A stretch of DNA of 64,000 nt from UBA10649 sp963749905 (GTDB lineage Bacteria > Actinomycetota > Actinomycetes > S36-B12), in NCBI GenBank assembly GCA_963749905.1, contig CAVVOF010000003.1:1-64000 (forward strand), read 5' to 3'. Of the stretch, positions 29,798 through 39,129 are shown piece by piece; the first letter of the stretch is position 1, and every line of letters begins with the position of its first letter. A program made the position numbers and the translations under genes. A model generated the notes under the pieces. That model saw only the letters and a program-made list of their open reading frames with translations, was not told where the DNA came from and did not search any database.

Positions 29798-32179
29798 CTA
29801 TGGGAAATTGGTGAATCTGGCCTTAGCGGCAGTAAGGATATCCTGATTATCACTGTACAGCCAGAGAACTTGCCGTGCGTTTTGGTAGAGGCAGCTCAGC
29901 TGTTGGGAAAAGAACCAGCACCGGCCGCTTTCGCCCGGGCCATCGACCTCATTGGTGCCAAAACGGGCCGAGAGCGAAGCAAACAACGATGTGTAGAATT
30001 GGTCCGCCTCATCAGCGGTGTCCCAGATCCAATATGCGGATAAAAAGACATCATTCATGGCCTGGTTATAGTAAACCCGGTATTCATCCACTCCCCAACC
30101 CTCGGCGGCAATAGCGGCTTCAGCTTCGGGTCGGCGAGCTCCGGTGTAATCATTGTATGCCAGGAGCAGATAGCTCTCCCATTCGCCCAGCGAGTCTGTT
30201 CGGATCAGTTCCCAATCCTCTCTGAAAACAGGGCTGAGATCTGGATGGTCCAGGAATAACGGTGATTCTCTCTGCTGGTATTTTATGGGATGCAGGATCT
30301 GTTCGGTCGTTTCCGGCAGGACGGCATAAGCTCTATTCACACCGTTCCATCCCCCGTTCTGGTAAAGATAGTTTACAAACGAGAGGCCGTATTCAAAAGC
30401 GAAGACGGTGTTCATTGAAAAATATTGCGGCTCAACGTCACCCTGGAACAATGCGGGCGGAGGTTGATAACTGAGGATTTCATCGTAACCTGGATCTGGC
30501 GGGTATTGTTCCAGCCATAACTGATCAACCAGAGTAGCGTCACCTTCAACCAGTGCTCGAGCCGCCAGACACGCCTGGCTGGGCTTAGTGCAGTCAGGAT
30601 ACAAGCCTAAACTGTTCAGATCAAAATTGGCATCTTGCACGGCATGTGCGTACTCGTGGGTGTAAATATATTTTTCAACTCCATCAAAACTGCTGCCAAT
30701 CAAATAGATCTTATTGTCATCAGGCTCGTAAAATCCGCCAAGTGCATCCCCTCGGGAGTTCAGGACCGCCTGGGTCAGATCGTAGTTGGTATTGATAAAT
30801 CCAAGTGCCCGCAATGCGATCTCTTCATTTCTTAGCTGGGTAAGCACATCATCATTGATCAGCTGGCTTTCCATGATTTGGCGCAGCTTATAATTCGGCA
30901 AAATTTCTCGATCAACATTCAGTGGACCGGGTAAATTGCGGACAGACTTGACCTGCTCTTCGATCTCCTCCATTTCAGCCACGGTGTCTTCAGGAAGCGG
31001 AATTGCGGTTGGGAGGATAACCACCGTTTCTGATGGCTGTTGATTTGGCGCAAGGGTACCGGTTGGAATCTGGCCTGATAAGGGAGTCCAGGTTGGCTCG
31101 CTGGTGGGCTGCAATGGGGGGGTATTGGTCGCCGATGGGGTAATGTAATAATCTGGAGTGAGCAGATAAGTGATCGGCGCGCCTTGAGTGAGCAGGTTTG
31201 TGACCGGTGCAACCCGAGTCATGATCGGCGGTAAATAAGGCTCGAAATAAGGTTTAATCTGATCTTGATAATAATACCCGCCTGCGCCAAGCCCAATACA
31301 CGCAAGTACAATGAAAAGAGTTGTAATGATCTTCCGCCTGCGACGCTTCTGGTCTGGGGAAAGTAATTTCTTGGGTACTTTTTCCTTCTTTTTCCTCTTC
31401 TTTTTCCCGCCTTCATCATCCTCAACCATTTCTCGCAGCCATTCTGGTTGGCCCTCTTGACCCGCAGTGTCATCAGGCTGGTCTTGTTCGACAAGAAAGG
31501 CGGCTACCTGCTCCTCATAAGGCGGATCTTCTGAAATTTGTTCAGCATCCCAGCCCTGGTTTTCCGTGTCCTCCTCCTCAATATCATCATAATATCCCGT
31601 GAGCTCTACTTCAGGTTTTTTAAGACCCCCTCGTTCGGGCCTCCCTTCATCTTCAACCTGTTTTTCCGCTTCTGGAATAGCGGGTTGTTGATCTGGTTGA
31701 ACTTCAGGCTGCATTTCCAAGGGGTTTTGTTGAGCCCAATCTGGGATTTCTGCTTCCGTATTCTCATAGATGGGAGGAGCGGGAAGGTCTGGAATTCCAC
31801 TGGAATATTCAGATGGGTCGAATGACGGTTCCTGCATCCAATCTGGCAGGCGAAAGTCATCGTGGGGCAGGGATTCTGTTATTGGGGGTTTCACAGGCTC
31901 AGGTCCAGGGCTTAATTCTCGCCTGTGGCTTTGAGGAGGCTCGAGCAGTCCCAACTGCTTGATTGCTTTTTCGTGACCTGGATCCAGCTTCAGAACCCGT
32001 TTAAATGCCCTGATCTTCTTTTCCTCATCTTCGAGTGCCAATCCAAGCAAATACCAACCCTGGACTAAATCTGGCTCAGTTTTGAGGATATCAGCCAAAA
32101 GGGGTACCGCTGCTAAGTTGTCCCCCGCTTTGAGTAGCCGAACCGCTTTTACGAGAGTTTCTTTGATGGATTGATCCAT
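29798..32179 (-). CDS. TPR-membrane protein with HEYAH metalloprotease-like domain
   Basis: 793 residues. N-terminal TPR units (AGDNLAAVPLLADILKTEPD, GWYLLGLALEDEEKKIRAF). A long acidic, Pro-rich cytoplasmic linker (residues 80-270) ends in a basic patch KKKRKKKEKVPKK, then one helix (IITTLFIVLACIGLGAGGYY). Outside the membrane is a Thr/Pro-rich stretch and a domain containing YIYTHEYAHAVQDANFD, a HExxH-type zinc site with the helix length expected of gluzincin-like peptidases, followed by EGDATLVDQLW where Glu could be the third ligand. Preceded by a terminator; a single-gene unit. Substrate unknown. Confidence 0.75.
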   Translation of the reverse strand: MDQSIKETLVKAVRLLKAGDNLAAVPLLADILKTEPDLVQGWYLLGLALEDEEKKIRAFKRVLKLDPGHEKAIKQLGLLEPPQSHRRELSPGPEPVKPPITESLPHDDFRLPDWMQEPSFDPSEYSSGIPDLPAPPIYENTEAEIPDWAQQNPLEMQPEVQPDQQPAIPEAEKQVEDEGRPERGGLKKPEVELTGYYDDIEEEDTENQGWDAEQISEDPPYEEQVAAFLVEQDQPDDTAGQEGQPEWLREMVEDDEGGKKKRKKKEKVPKKLLSPDQKRRRRKIITTLFIVLACIGLGAGGYYYQDQIKPYFEPYLPPIMTRVAPVTNLLTQGAPITYLLTPDYYITPSATNTPPLQPTSEPTWTPLSGQIPTGTLAPNQQPSETVVILPTAIPLPEDTVAEMEEIEEQVKSVRNLPGPLNVDREILPNYKLRQIMESQLINDDVLTQLRNEEIALRALGFINTNYDLTQAVLNSRGDALGGFYEPDDNKIYLIGSSFDGVEKYIYTHEYAHAVQDANFDLNSLGLYPDCTKPSQACLAARALVEGDATLVDQLWLEQYPPDPGYDEILSYQPPPALFQGDVEPQYFSMNTVFAFEYGLSFVNYLYQNGGWNGVNRAYAVLPETTEQILHPIKYQQRESPLFLDHPDLSPVFREDWELIRTDSLGEWESYLLLAYNDYTGARRPEAEAAIAAEGWGVDEYRVYYNQAMNDVFLSAYWIWDTADEADQFYTSLFASLSARFGTNEVDGPGESGRCWFFSQQLSCLYQNARQVLWLYSDNQDILTAAKARFTNFP

Positions 32180-32267
32180 AGGCTCAGACCTTTTATACTG
32201 CTTGTATTATAGGTCATTTTCAAATTGAAAAACAGTCCCCGTTCATAGCGGTTTCATGACATAAAAA

Positions 32268-32296
32268 AACCACCCTGATGGTTTGTCAGGGTGGTT
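32268..32296 (-). terminator. Terminator of the prfA-prmC-tsaC operon
   Basis: 11-bp stem AACCACCCTGA with its complement and a 7-base loop, followed on the minus strand by a T-run. It lies about 125 bases after the tsaC stop and before the TPR gene start. Confidence 0.85.
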
Positions 32297-32421
32297 AGAG
32301 GGGGAGGAGATTACATGATTTTTTAATCAGTACCTGACTATATTATACCCACAGAGATTAAGAGAGGATGAATCCAGGATAAAAGAAAGATTAGAGCGCC
32401 GGGGGGAAATGAGGGATTCGT

Positions 32422-33022
32422 TCAGTTGATGATTACAGGGCCTTGCCGCAGCACAACCGGTTCCTCACCGGTCATATCCACCACAGTGGACGGCACCCCG
32501 CCGAGTGTCTTACCGCCATCCAGGATCAGGTCTACCTGACGGTCTAGTTGGGAGAGTACCTCCTGGGCTGTGGTGGTGTTTTGCAGACCCGAAAGGTTAG
32601 CTGAAGTGACTGCCAGCGGGCCAGCCGCCTGAAGCAAAGCCAACGCGACCGGGTGATCTGGGACTTCTGACCCCCAAAGTTGGGAGCGGAGAGAGGTTAT
32701 TGGGCATTTTGGGGTGGCGGGGAACCACCAAAGTCAGCGCTCCCGGCCAATGAGTTTGGGCCAGCTCTAAGGCGGCTTGGCTCGGATTTTCAGTCACCTC
32801 CGCAAGCTGGTCAATGCTGCCGAGAAGGACTGCGATGGCCCGGTCTTGTTGGCGATCCTTGATGGCAAAGAGTTGGTCGACCGCGGGGGCAGAATAAGCA
32901 TTACATCCCAAACCATACACGGTATCTGTAGGAAAAACAACTGTCCCCCCATTTTTGATGATCCTTACTGCGATTTGGATGGCATTGGGTTGGTCAGATG
33001 AAATAACCCGTGTGCTTTTCAT
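32422..33022 (-). pseudogene. tsaC: Threonylcarbamoyl-AMP synthase (Sua5/YwlC/YrdC), one frameshift
   Basis: Starts MKSTRVISSDQPNAIQIAVR and has GGTVVFPTDTVYGLGCNA, the KR/ST-type site with Lys in AIKDR, and THWPGALTLVV. A break near 32650 joins LAVTSANLSG and the C-terminus VVLRQGPVIIN in another frame. Makes threonylcarbamoyl-AMP from Thr, bicarbonate and ATP for the t6A37 tRNA modification. Length near 205 residues matches the short TsaC form. Its ATG overlaps the prmC stop by four bases (ATGA). Confidence 0.9.
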
Positions 33023-33867
33023 TCGTTCTCAATAATGAGTAACCGATGGTAACCTGCAAGGTCCAATCTTGTACTGATGCCAGCATGAGGAAAGTGTTGT
33101 GCGGCCAGCGCTTTGGCTGCTTCTGGGTGCCCGGCTTCGATCTCCAGTAACGCCAACCCGCCTGATGCAAGATTCTGGGCGGTTTGTTCTAACAATCTCC
33201 CGATCACGTTCAGCCCATCCTCCCCACCATCCAACGCCAGGGTCGGTTCCCGAAGATAGATGGGGAGCTGCCGCAATACTGCACTGGGGATATACGGCAA
33301 ATTGGCACAGATCAGATCAAAAGGACCAGAGAGGCCTGACAGCAAATCATTTTCAATCAGGTGTACCCGGTCAGCAACCTGGTGCATGACTGCATTCTTT
33401 TCGGCAACCGCAACGGCCTCAGGAGAAATTTCTGTGGCAGTGATTTGCACTCCCGGCACATTGACCGCAATACTGATCGCAATACAACCAGAGCCGGTAC
33501 CAGCCTCAGCAGCACAGGTTCTCTGAGGATTGTTCCGAAGCCATCTGACAGCAGTTTCTACCAGGAGTTCAGTTTCCGGGCGGGGGATGAGGACATTGGG
33601 CGTGATCTTGAAGAGCAGTGAATAAAACTCCCACTCCCCAATCACATAGGGCAACGGGACCCCGGCAGAGATCCGAGCCAAAGCCTCTGCCATTCGCAGG
33701 GTTTCTTCCGCGCTGAGTTCATATTCTGGGTGAGCCAATATCCAGGTGCGGTCTTTTTTGCACACATACGCCAGCAAAACCTGAGCATCCAGGCTGGGGG
33801 TTTCTGTGAGCCCTGCAATATACTGCCGGATATGCGCCAATGCAGTTGAGAGCGTTTTTGTTCTCAT
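33019..33867 (-). CDS. prmC: Release factor glutamine methyltransferase
   Basis: Has the helical N-domain and the class I methyltransferase core: IPRPETELLVE, EAGTGSGCIAISIA (motif I), and CANLPYIP where the family usually has NPPY; the NLPY form keeps Asn and Tyr and probably still binds the Gln substrate. It methylates the GGQ glutamine of release factors. It lies directly after prfA, the classic order. ATG 33867 chosen; GTG 33891 is possible. Stop overlaps tsaC ATG. Confidence 0.92.
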   Translation of the reverse strand: MRTKTLSTALAHIRQYIAGLTETPSLDAQVLLAYVCKKDRTWILAHPEYELSAEETLRMAEALARISAGVPLPYVIGEWEFYSLLFKITPNVLIPRPETELLVETAVRWLRNNPQRTCAAEAGTGSGCIAISIAVNVPGVQITATEISPEAVAVAEKNAVMHQVADRVHLIENDLLSGLSGPFDLICANLPYIPSAVLRQLPIYLREPTLALDGGEDGLNVIGRLLEQTAQNLASGGLALLEIEAGHPEAAKALAAQHFPHAGISTRLDLAGYHRLLIIENE

Positions 33868-33906
33868 GGGGGAAAAGCTCTGAAAGTTCACAGAGAAAAG
33901 TACCTC

Positions 33907-34224
33907 TTAATCTTCTCTAAGCCCTGCTGCAGCTAATTTCTCAGCCTCGTGGTAGGTAGCCAATTCGTCCAGGATTTCATCCAGGGCCCCATCCATCATA
34001 CCACTCAGGTTATGACTGGTGAACCCGATCCGGTGATCTGTGATGCGGGACTGCGGGTAGTTGTAGGTGCGGATTTTTTCTGAGCGATCGCCAGACCCCA
34101 CTTGGGAACGCCTTTCTTCGGCAATCTCGTTGTGCTGTTTCTCTTCTTCAATTTCATACAAGCGCGCCCGCAGGATGCTCATCGCACGCATCTTATTCTG
34201 CAATTGAGAGCGCTCATCCTGCAT
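33907..34224 (-). CDS. prfA: Peptide chain release factor 1, C-terminal part only
   Basis: The last 105 residues of RF1: MQDERSQLQNKMRAMSILRA, GSGDRSEKIRTYNYPQSRIT, DHRIGFTSHNL and an acidic tail. Normal RF1 is about 360 residues; everything before this, including the PxT and GGQ segments, is absent because region C begins here. The gene order prfA-prmC-tsaC is standard. The open frame continues into the cytochrome of region C by chance. Confidence 0.9.
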   Translation of the reverse strand: MQDERSQLQNKMRAMSILRARLYEIEEEKQHNEIAEERRSQVGSGDRSEKIRTYNYPQSRITDHRIGFTSHNLSGMMDGALDEILDELATYHEAEKLAAAGLRED

Positions 34225-34230
34225 ATCGCC
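34220..34230. other. Junction B/C inside prfA and a cytochrome gene
   Basis: On the minus strand a multiheme cytochrome reads up to GLDNDGD and then continues without a stop as RF1 from MQDERSQ. The two halves are unrelated families, the first periplasmic and the second cytosolic. Codon use and gene families differ on the two sides for thousands of bases. Confidence 0.88.
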
Positions 34231-34689
34231 GTCATTGTCGAGGCCAAAGCCATCATTGTTGCCGTCTTCGCCTGGTGGGGCTGTACTTTGACAAGGATCA
34301 TCAATCGTTGTGGCCGTGGTTCCATAATAGGGGGGTATATTGCTTTCCAGCACCACCGGATCTGGATTTCCATGACAACCGTTACAGCTAGTGATCCCTG
34401 AAGCGTAGTGATGCCGCCAAAGGCCAAGTGGTTCATGACATCCTGTACAGCCGTATCCCAAAGTATTTCCGCTACTATTAATGTCTGGGGTGTCTCCCGT
34501 TGATTGATGACAGACGTTACATTGATTAATAAAATCGTTGTGGTCGTCGTGAATAGCCGCGCCTGGGCCATTAATATCATGACAATTTTTGCAATTGGCA
34601 GACGTGGAGTAAGCCAATGCGTTTGATGCCCAGACGGCTACTGCCCCCAGGGCGATGATACAGATTAACCCAATTGATATTTTTTTCAT
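34225..34689 (-). CDS. Multiheme cytochrome c, 3'-truncated
   Basis: ATG 34689 starts MKKISIGLICIIALGAVAVW with a signal peptide ending near ALAYS. Four CxxCH heme sites are seen: CKNCH, CNVCH, CTGCH and CNGCH, with extra His residues that can serve as distal ligands. A Gly/Asn/Asp-rich stretch follows (GEDGNNDGFGLDNDGD), then the B/C junction. It is a periplasmic electron carrier of unknown total heme number. A sigma-54-type promoter lies 142 bases upstream of the ATG. Confidence 0.85.
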
Positions 34690-34830
34690 TTTTCCTCCGC
34701 AGCTATTTCTGGTTTTGCATTATTTAGTGTTATTAGTTGAGTGCCGGGACGAATTTAGGAAATGATGTCAATGTATATGGTTATTGAGTGTCGTACGGAA
34801 CCCGGCATTACCGTGTACTTGTGAGTAGAT

Positions 34831-34846
34831 AGCAAGAAGGGTGCCA
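34831..34846 (-). promoter_or_regulatory. Sigma-54 promoter before the multiheme cytochrome
   Basis: Minus strand TGGCACCCTTCTTGCT. The -24 TGGCAC and -12 TTGCT elements are exact and the GG and GC dinucleotides are separated by ten bases, as sigma-54 requires. Position fits the cytochrome gene starting at 34689. Confidence 0.75.
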
Positions 34847-34976
34847 ACCGTGAAAAAACCAGGATAACTAACTGTTTAGTTTGAGAAAAAACCAGGAAGG
34901 AAGGGAATAGCCTCAAATTTCTGCCTCTCTTTGTGAATGATATTTCATACAGTTGAGAAACAGAAATAAACGTGAA

Positions 34977-34991
34977 TGATAATTATTCTCA
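34977..34991. promoter_or_regulatory. Fur-like box
   Basis: TGATAATTATTCTCA matches the 7-1-7 form of the Fur box (TGATAAT-n-ATTATCA) with a single mismatch. It lies upstream of the sigma-54 site of the cytochrome gene. The surrounding DNA is AT-rich, so a chance match is possible. Confidence 0.45.
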
Positions 34992-35202
34992 TGAATATTA
35001 AACGGTTAGCAGGCATGTATGAAATACAATACACCGAGTAAATTATTTTTACTTATGGCCTTCAGGTAAAATTAACAGCTTGTTATTTCAAGGAAAAAAA
35101 TTTATGGAGGAAAAGAGCCCCAGTCGTTTCAGGCTATCAGGATGTGAAGGAAATGCTCGCTTGATGAGAAAACTTTTATGAAAGAAGGCTGTAATTTTGC
35201 AT

Positions 35203-36558
35203 TCAGGGTTTGAAATCCCGGGGAGCAATATCATGCTTTTTCATGAGAGAATACAGGTCAGCCCGGTATTTTCCAGCTAATTCTGCAGCTTTACTGACAT
35301 TGCCGCCGGTGATTTTAAGAAGATTCTGGAGATATTTTTTTTCGAAACCGGCGCGTGCCTCCTGCAGGGTGAGCAATTCCTCCTGGCCGGTCTTCGTACG
35401 CAGGATAAGATCATCTGTAAGCGTATCGCTGCTTGTCATGGCGATGGCATATTCAATTGTATTTTCAAGTTCTCTGACATTGCCGGGCCAGTCATGGAGC
35501 ATGATTTTCTGCATTGCAGCAGGGGTGATGGCTTTCACTTTTTTCCCCATCAGGTCACGATATTTACTAATAAAGTGTTCAACAAGCGGTGGAATATCCT
35601 CCTTTCGGTCCTTCAAAAGAGGGAGTTGAATAGGTATGACATGGATCCTGTAATACAGATCTTCACGGAAAGCCCTTTTTTTCACCTCCTCCTTCAGGTC
35701 CTTATTGGTTGCAGCGATAATACGTACATCTACAGAGACTTGATTGTTGCTTCCCAATGGAACAAATGTTCTCTCCTGGAGAACCCGCAATAATTTTGCC
35801 TGAATAGGAAGAGACATGTCACCTATCTCGTCGAGAAATACAGTGCCTTTGTCAGCTCTGCTGAATAGTCCTTTGCTTGTTTTCACCGCACCGGTAAAGG
35901 CCCCTTTCTCGAAGCCAAAAAGTTCACTCTCCAGCAGAGATTCAGGTATGGCAGCACAGTTCATTGCCAGAAAGGGAAAATTTTTCCGGGGGCTGGAAAT
36001 ATGGATCGCCTTTGCGATAAGTTCTTTGCCGGTGCCGCTGGCGCCGTAAATGGCAACATTCGATTCTGTGCCGGCTATTTGTGAAACCTGGTCAAGAACA
36101 TTCCGCATCGGTTCACTTTTGGCAATAATATTGGCAAAATTAAATCTTTCCTCCAGGAGTTCCTTTAACCGGCTGATCTCAGTAGTCAGCTGACTTCTTT
36201 CTCTTGCTCGTTCAATCTGCAGCATTAGTTCCCGGGAATCAAACGGTTTAGTCAGGTAGGTGAAGGCGCCGCGCTTCATGGCTTCAACTGCGCTTTCTAT
36301 ACTTCCATGAGCAGTCAGAATGACTGCCGGCATTTCCGGTTGAATGAGATGGAGTTCCTCCATTAATTGAAGGCCGTCCTGTTTGACAAGCTGCAAATCA
36401 ATAACAGCAACATCAAATATCTCTTTTGCGGCAATTTCTTTTGCCTTATTTTCATGATCGACTGCGAAGACCTCATAACCTGAAGCTTCCAGCCGCATGC
36501 GAATAAGATCCAAGAGGTTTCTGTCGTCATCAACAACCAGTATTTTAGCGTGTGCCAT
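35203..36558 (-). CDS. Sigma-54-dependent response regulator (GlrR/NtrC type)
   Basis: 451 residues. Receiver domain with DDD pocket, phospho-Asp in VIDLQL, and Lys in YLTKPFD. AAA+ domain with Walker A GASGTGKE, the sigma-54 contact loop as EKGAFTGAVK, Walker B VFLDEIGDM and arginine-finger region ATNKDLKEEVKKRAFREDL. C-terminal Fis-type helix-turn-helix ends LAGKYRADLYSLMKKHDI. The intact GAFTGA motif means it can open sigma-54 promoters. Last gene of a kinase, lipoprotein, activator operon, the order known for GlrK-YfhG(QseG)-GlrR. Confidence 0.92.
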   Translation of the reverse strand: MAHAKILVVDDDRNLLDLIRMRLEASGYEVFAVDHENKAKEIAAKEIFDVAVIDLQLVKQDGLQLMEELHLIQPEMPAVILTAHGSIESAVEAMKRGAFTYLTKPFDSRELMLQIERARERSQLTTEISRLKELLEERFNFANIIAKSEPMRNVLDQVSQIAGTESNVAIYGASGTGKELIAKAIHISSPRKNFPFLAMNCAAIPESLLESELFGFEKGAFTGAVKTSKGLFSRADKGTVFLDEIGDMSLPIQAKLLRVLQERTFVPLGSNNQVSVDVRIIAATNKDLKEEVKKRAFREDLYYRIHVIPIQLPLLKDRKEDIPPLVEHFISKYRDLMGKKVKAITPAAMQKIMLHDWPGNVRELENTIEYAIAMTSSDTLTDDLILRTKTGQEELLTLQEARAGFEKKYLQNLLKITGGNVSKAAELAGKYRADLYSLMKKHDIAPRDFKP

Positions 36559-36571
36559 AACGGAAAATTAT

Positions 36572-37417
36572 TTAGCGGTTGAGCTGTTTTTTCTGCTGCT
36601 CAATTTCAACATCAATCTGCTGCATTTTTTCTATTGTTTCAAAAAGTCCAAGCCATATTTGCGCTTCTTCGGCAAACTCGCTGTCCGGGAATTGCGTGGT
36701 CAATACATGAAAGTAGAGCTTCGATTTCTTGTAATCCTTTGTCGGGTTGTCAACATGGGCGTATATCAGGCCAAGATTATAAAGTGCCTCATCAGCCGGT
36801 TTTTTGTGGCCAAGCTCCTCGACAATCTGCAAATTTCTTTGTGCGGCCTCGGCAAAATTATGATTTTCAACCACCTTCCGAGGCGCTCTCACTGATTCTG
36901 ATTTCTTCTCTTTGCCTACTGTAATCTCTTTTTGCGGTGATTTTGGGACCTCGGCCTCCTCTTTTTCATCTTTGTGTAATAATTTTTCTTCAATAGCAGC
37001 GGCCTCCTGTTTCTGGGCGGCTATGGCTTCAAATAAACTGATATAGGTTTTTGCCTCTGAGGCAAGTGTGGAATCAGGAAAATTTTCTATAAGCTCCTCA
37101 AAATAATATTGCGACAGAACATAATCCCTGCCCTCAAAATCATGGTGTGCATACACTTCCCCCAAAACATAGAGGGCCACATCCGCAGGTGGAGCGGTTT
37201 CATTTTCGGCAAGAATCTGTTCGCTTTGTTTAATAATGGTTTCAAAAAAACCGGCCGCCATGCTTTCCCTGTACTGCTCCAGTTGCTGATGCGATCTAAA
37301 TACAGTTATTTTGTCTTGTACTGGCGCACAAGCAACAATATTTAAACCTGCAACTATGCAGCTAACGGCACAGTAAAATAAAATGTGCTTCCTTTTCCTG
37401 CCTGACTTGTTGCCCAC
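36572..37417 (-). CDS. TPR-like lipoprotein of the kinase operon (YfhG/QseG position)
   Basis: 281 residues. GTG 37417 has a strong ribosome site (ggaggaaaggt) inside the end of the kinase gene, which it overlaps by 64 bases. Lipobox VAC with Cys near residue 30. Two similar halves each with a tetratricopeptide-like repeat (ALYVLGEVYAHHDFEGRDY and ALYNLGLIYAHVDNPTKDY, each followed by a YF..L...FPDS segment) are joined by a charged linker of Glu/Lys. QseG/YfhG in enterics is an outer-membrane lipoprotein affecting the paired kinase; the same role is inferred from position. Confidence 0.8.
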   Translation of the reverse strand: MGNKSGRKRKHILFYCAVSCIVAGLNIVACAPVQDKITVFRSHQQLEQYRESMAAGFFETIIKQSEQILAENETAPPADVALYVLGEVYAHHDFEGRDYVLSQYYFEELIENFPDSTLASEAKTYISLFEAIAAQKQEAAAIEEKLLHKDEKEEAEVPKSPQKEITVGKEKKSESVRAPRKVVENHNFAEAAQRNLQIVEELGHKKPADEALYNLGLIYAHVDNPTKDYKKSKLYFHVLTTQFPDSEFAEEAQIWLGLFETIEKMQQIDVEIEQQKKQLNR

Positions 37418-38814
37418 ACCTTTCCTCCATGAGCGCTGATTATCTGTTTGGCAGTAGCCAACCCCAAACCGGTTCCCTTTATCTTTTCCCCTTTTGCCGG
37501 AATTATCTGTTCAAATTTGTGAAATATTCTCTCCAGATTTTCCTCCTGTATACCAACACCATTGTCATGTACCGCAACCTCAACAAAATTTTCCTTTTCA
37601 TGCGTTTCAATCGTTATTGAACCTTTTTCCGGGGTAAACTTGATAGCGTTTCCGATAATATTACGAAAAACCTGCAGTATCCTCTCCTGATCTACCGTAA
37701 CATTCTGCAGGGCCATTGCCTTGTTAACTATGGATATATTTTTTGCTTCAGCTAAAGGTGCCAGGGTATCCAGGGATTCTTTTACCAGAAAAAAAAGGTC
37801 TGTCGTTGTAAAGTGATATGTCAACATGCCAGCTTCCATTTTGGAGAGATCCAACAGTGCATTAACCAGATCTATCAAACGATTACTTTCCTGAATAATA
37901 ATTGTAAGGATGCGCTGCTGCTTTTCAGATATCTCTCCTCCCAGACCATCAAGAAGCATTGTGGTCCCCTCCTTTATGGAGGCCAGCGGAGTTCTCAATT
38001 CGTGAGACATATGCGAAAAGAAACCGGACTTTATGTCATCCACTTCCTGCAGTTTATAACACATGGTATTGATAGCTGCAGCCAGTTCAGCAATCACTGG
38101 CGGCGACTTGACCTCAAGATCACCCCTGAAATTTCCATGAGAAATTTCTATTGTTTTTGCTTTCATCACATCCAATGGCTTTTTAATACTCCTGGTGATA
38201 ATGAAAGCAATTATCAGGCAGGTTGATAAGGCGAAGGCTGAAATCATTACGGCAACATTTCTTGCTCTATCGCCGCGTTCGTTTAAAAGAATAATCTTGG
38301 TGAATATATTTTTTTCACTTGTCTGCCTGATTTTTTTGAGTTGCTCGATCATGTCATCGGAGATTTCTTTTTTCTCTTCCGCATACTGTTCTGACAAGTA
38401 TGGCCGGGCAGATCTGATCTGTTCACGCTCCGCCTTGACCATTCGACTAAACTTCTCGTGCTGGACATTCATTGTATAGAAAAAATGTTTCAACTCCTCT
38501 GAACTTGCTCGTGCAAGAGCCTTTTGCAGAATTTGAGTGAACTCGTCTTTTACCTGCAGATAACTCTCATAGAGTTTCTCATCCTTAAGCACGACATATT
38601 TTCGCTCAGAACGAACCTCGGACAGCAGGGCATCCGTGAGCTGGTTGGAGTATTCGAGGAGGGATGTATCGTTCACGAGTATTGACCTTGTTATCGTGTT
38701 ATATTGGCTGAGATGGTAAATGAAATAGAGGCTGACGCCGGCAAGCATACTGAAAAGCACCAGATAACCGATTACAAGTCTGGCAAAAATGGATAACCGC
38801 ATGTCCTTTACCAT
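37354..38814 (-). CDS. Sensor histidine kinase (GlrK/QseE-like)
   Basis: 486 residues. Helix 1 (LVIGYLVLFSMLAGVSLYFI), a helical periplasmic domain of about 150 residues, helix 2 (VAVMISAFALSTCLIIAFII), a HAMP segment starting TRSIKKPLDVMKAK, and a HisKA domain with FFSHMSHELRTPLASIKEG (phospho-His). ATPase domain has N-box IIGNAIKFTPEKG, G1 VHDNGVGIQ, F-box and G2 KGTGLGLATA. It signals to the sigma-54 activator two genes downstream. Confidence 0.92.
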   Translation of the reverse strand: MVKDMRLSIFARLVIGYLVLFSMLAGVSLYFIYHLSQYNTITRSILVNDTSLLEYSNQLTDALLSEVRSERKYVVLKDEKLYESYLQVKDEFTQILQKALARASSEELKHFFYTMNVQHEKFSRMVKAEREQIRSARPYLSEQYAEEKKEISDDMIEQLKKIRQTSEKNIFTKIILLNERGDRARNVAVMISAFALSTCLIIAFIITRSIKKPLDVMKAKTIEISHGNFRGDLEVKSPPVIAELAAAINTMCYKLQEVDDIKSGFFSHMSHELRTPLASIKEGTTMLLDGLGGEISEKQQRILTIIIQESNRLIDLVNALLDLSKMEAGMLTYHFTTTDLFFLVKESLDTLAPLAEAKNISIVNKAMALQNVTVDQERILQVFRNIIGNAIKFTPEKGSITIETHEKENFVEVAVHDNGVGIQEENLERIFHKFEQIIPAKGEKIKGTGLGLATAKQIISAHGGKVWATSQAGKGSTFYFTVPLAA

Positions 38815-39036
38815 TTAATGCTTTAAGCGGGTTGATTTGCATTCAGCATGAAGCAGGATAAATTCTGTGCAAATTTTTTATATACCTGCCATAAGGGGCA
38901 GCACTAACAACATGAAATCAGTAAGCACATATTTGCATTTATACATCATGCCAGGTATCTGATACAAGTAAACATTATATACTTCTAGTGCCATGTTGAT
39001 GCAATTTTATGAATTGGGCTTGCTGCGTCATAGAAA

Positions 39037-39073
39037 GAAAAAGGCCGCAATTCTAAAAATTGCGGCCTTTTTC
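39037..39073. terminator. Bidirectional terminator
   Basis: 16-bp stem GAAAAAGGCCGCAATT with its complement and a 5-base loop, flanked by T-runs in both directions. It ends the minus-strand paralogue transcript (stop at 39130) and separates it from the kinase operon. Confidence 0.88.
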
Positions 39074-39129
39074 TGTTTTAAAGGCAAAATCTGCAGAGGG
39101 CAGATTTTCAGAGCTGCTATTTCTATATC

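Noticed and set aside
33907..34689. A single cytochrome-RF1 fusion protein
   Set aside because: Halves belong to unrelated families and compartments and meet at a genome junction; in-frame continuity has a one-in-three chance.
38933..38953. TGGCATG...TGC upstream of the kinase operon as a fourth sigma-54 promoter
   Set aside because: GG and GC are 14 bases apart, not 10, so it would not bind sigma-54.
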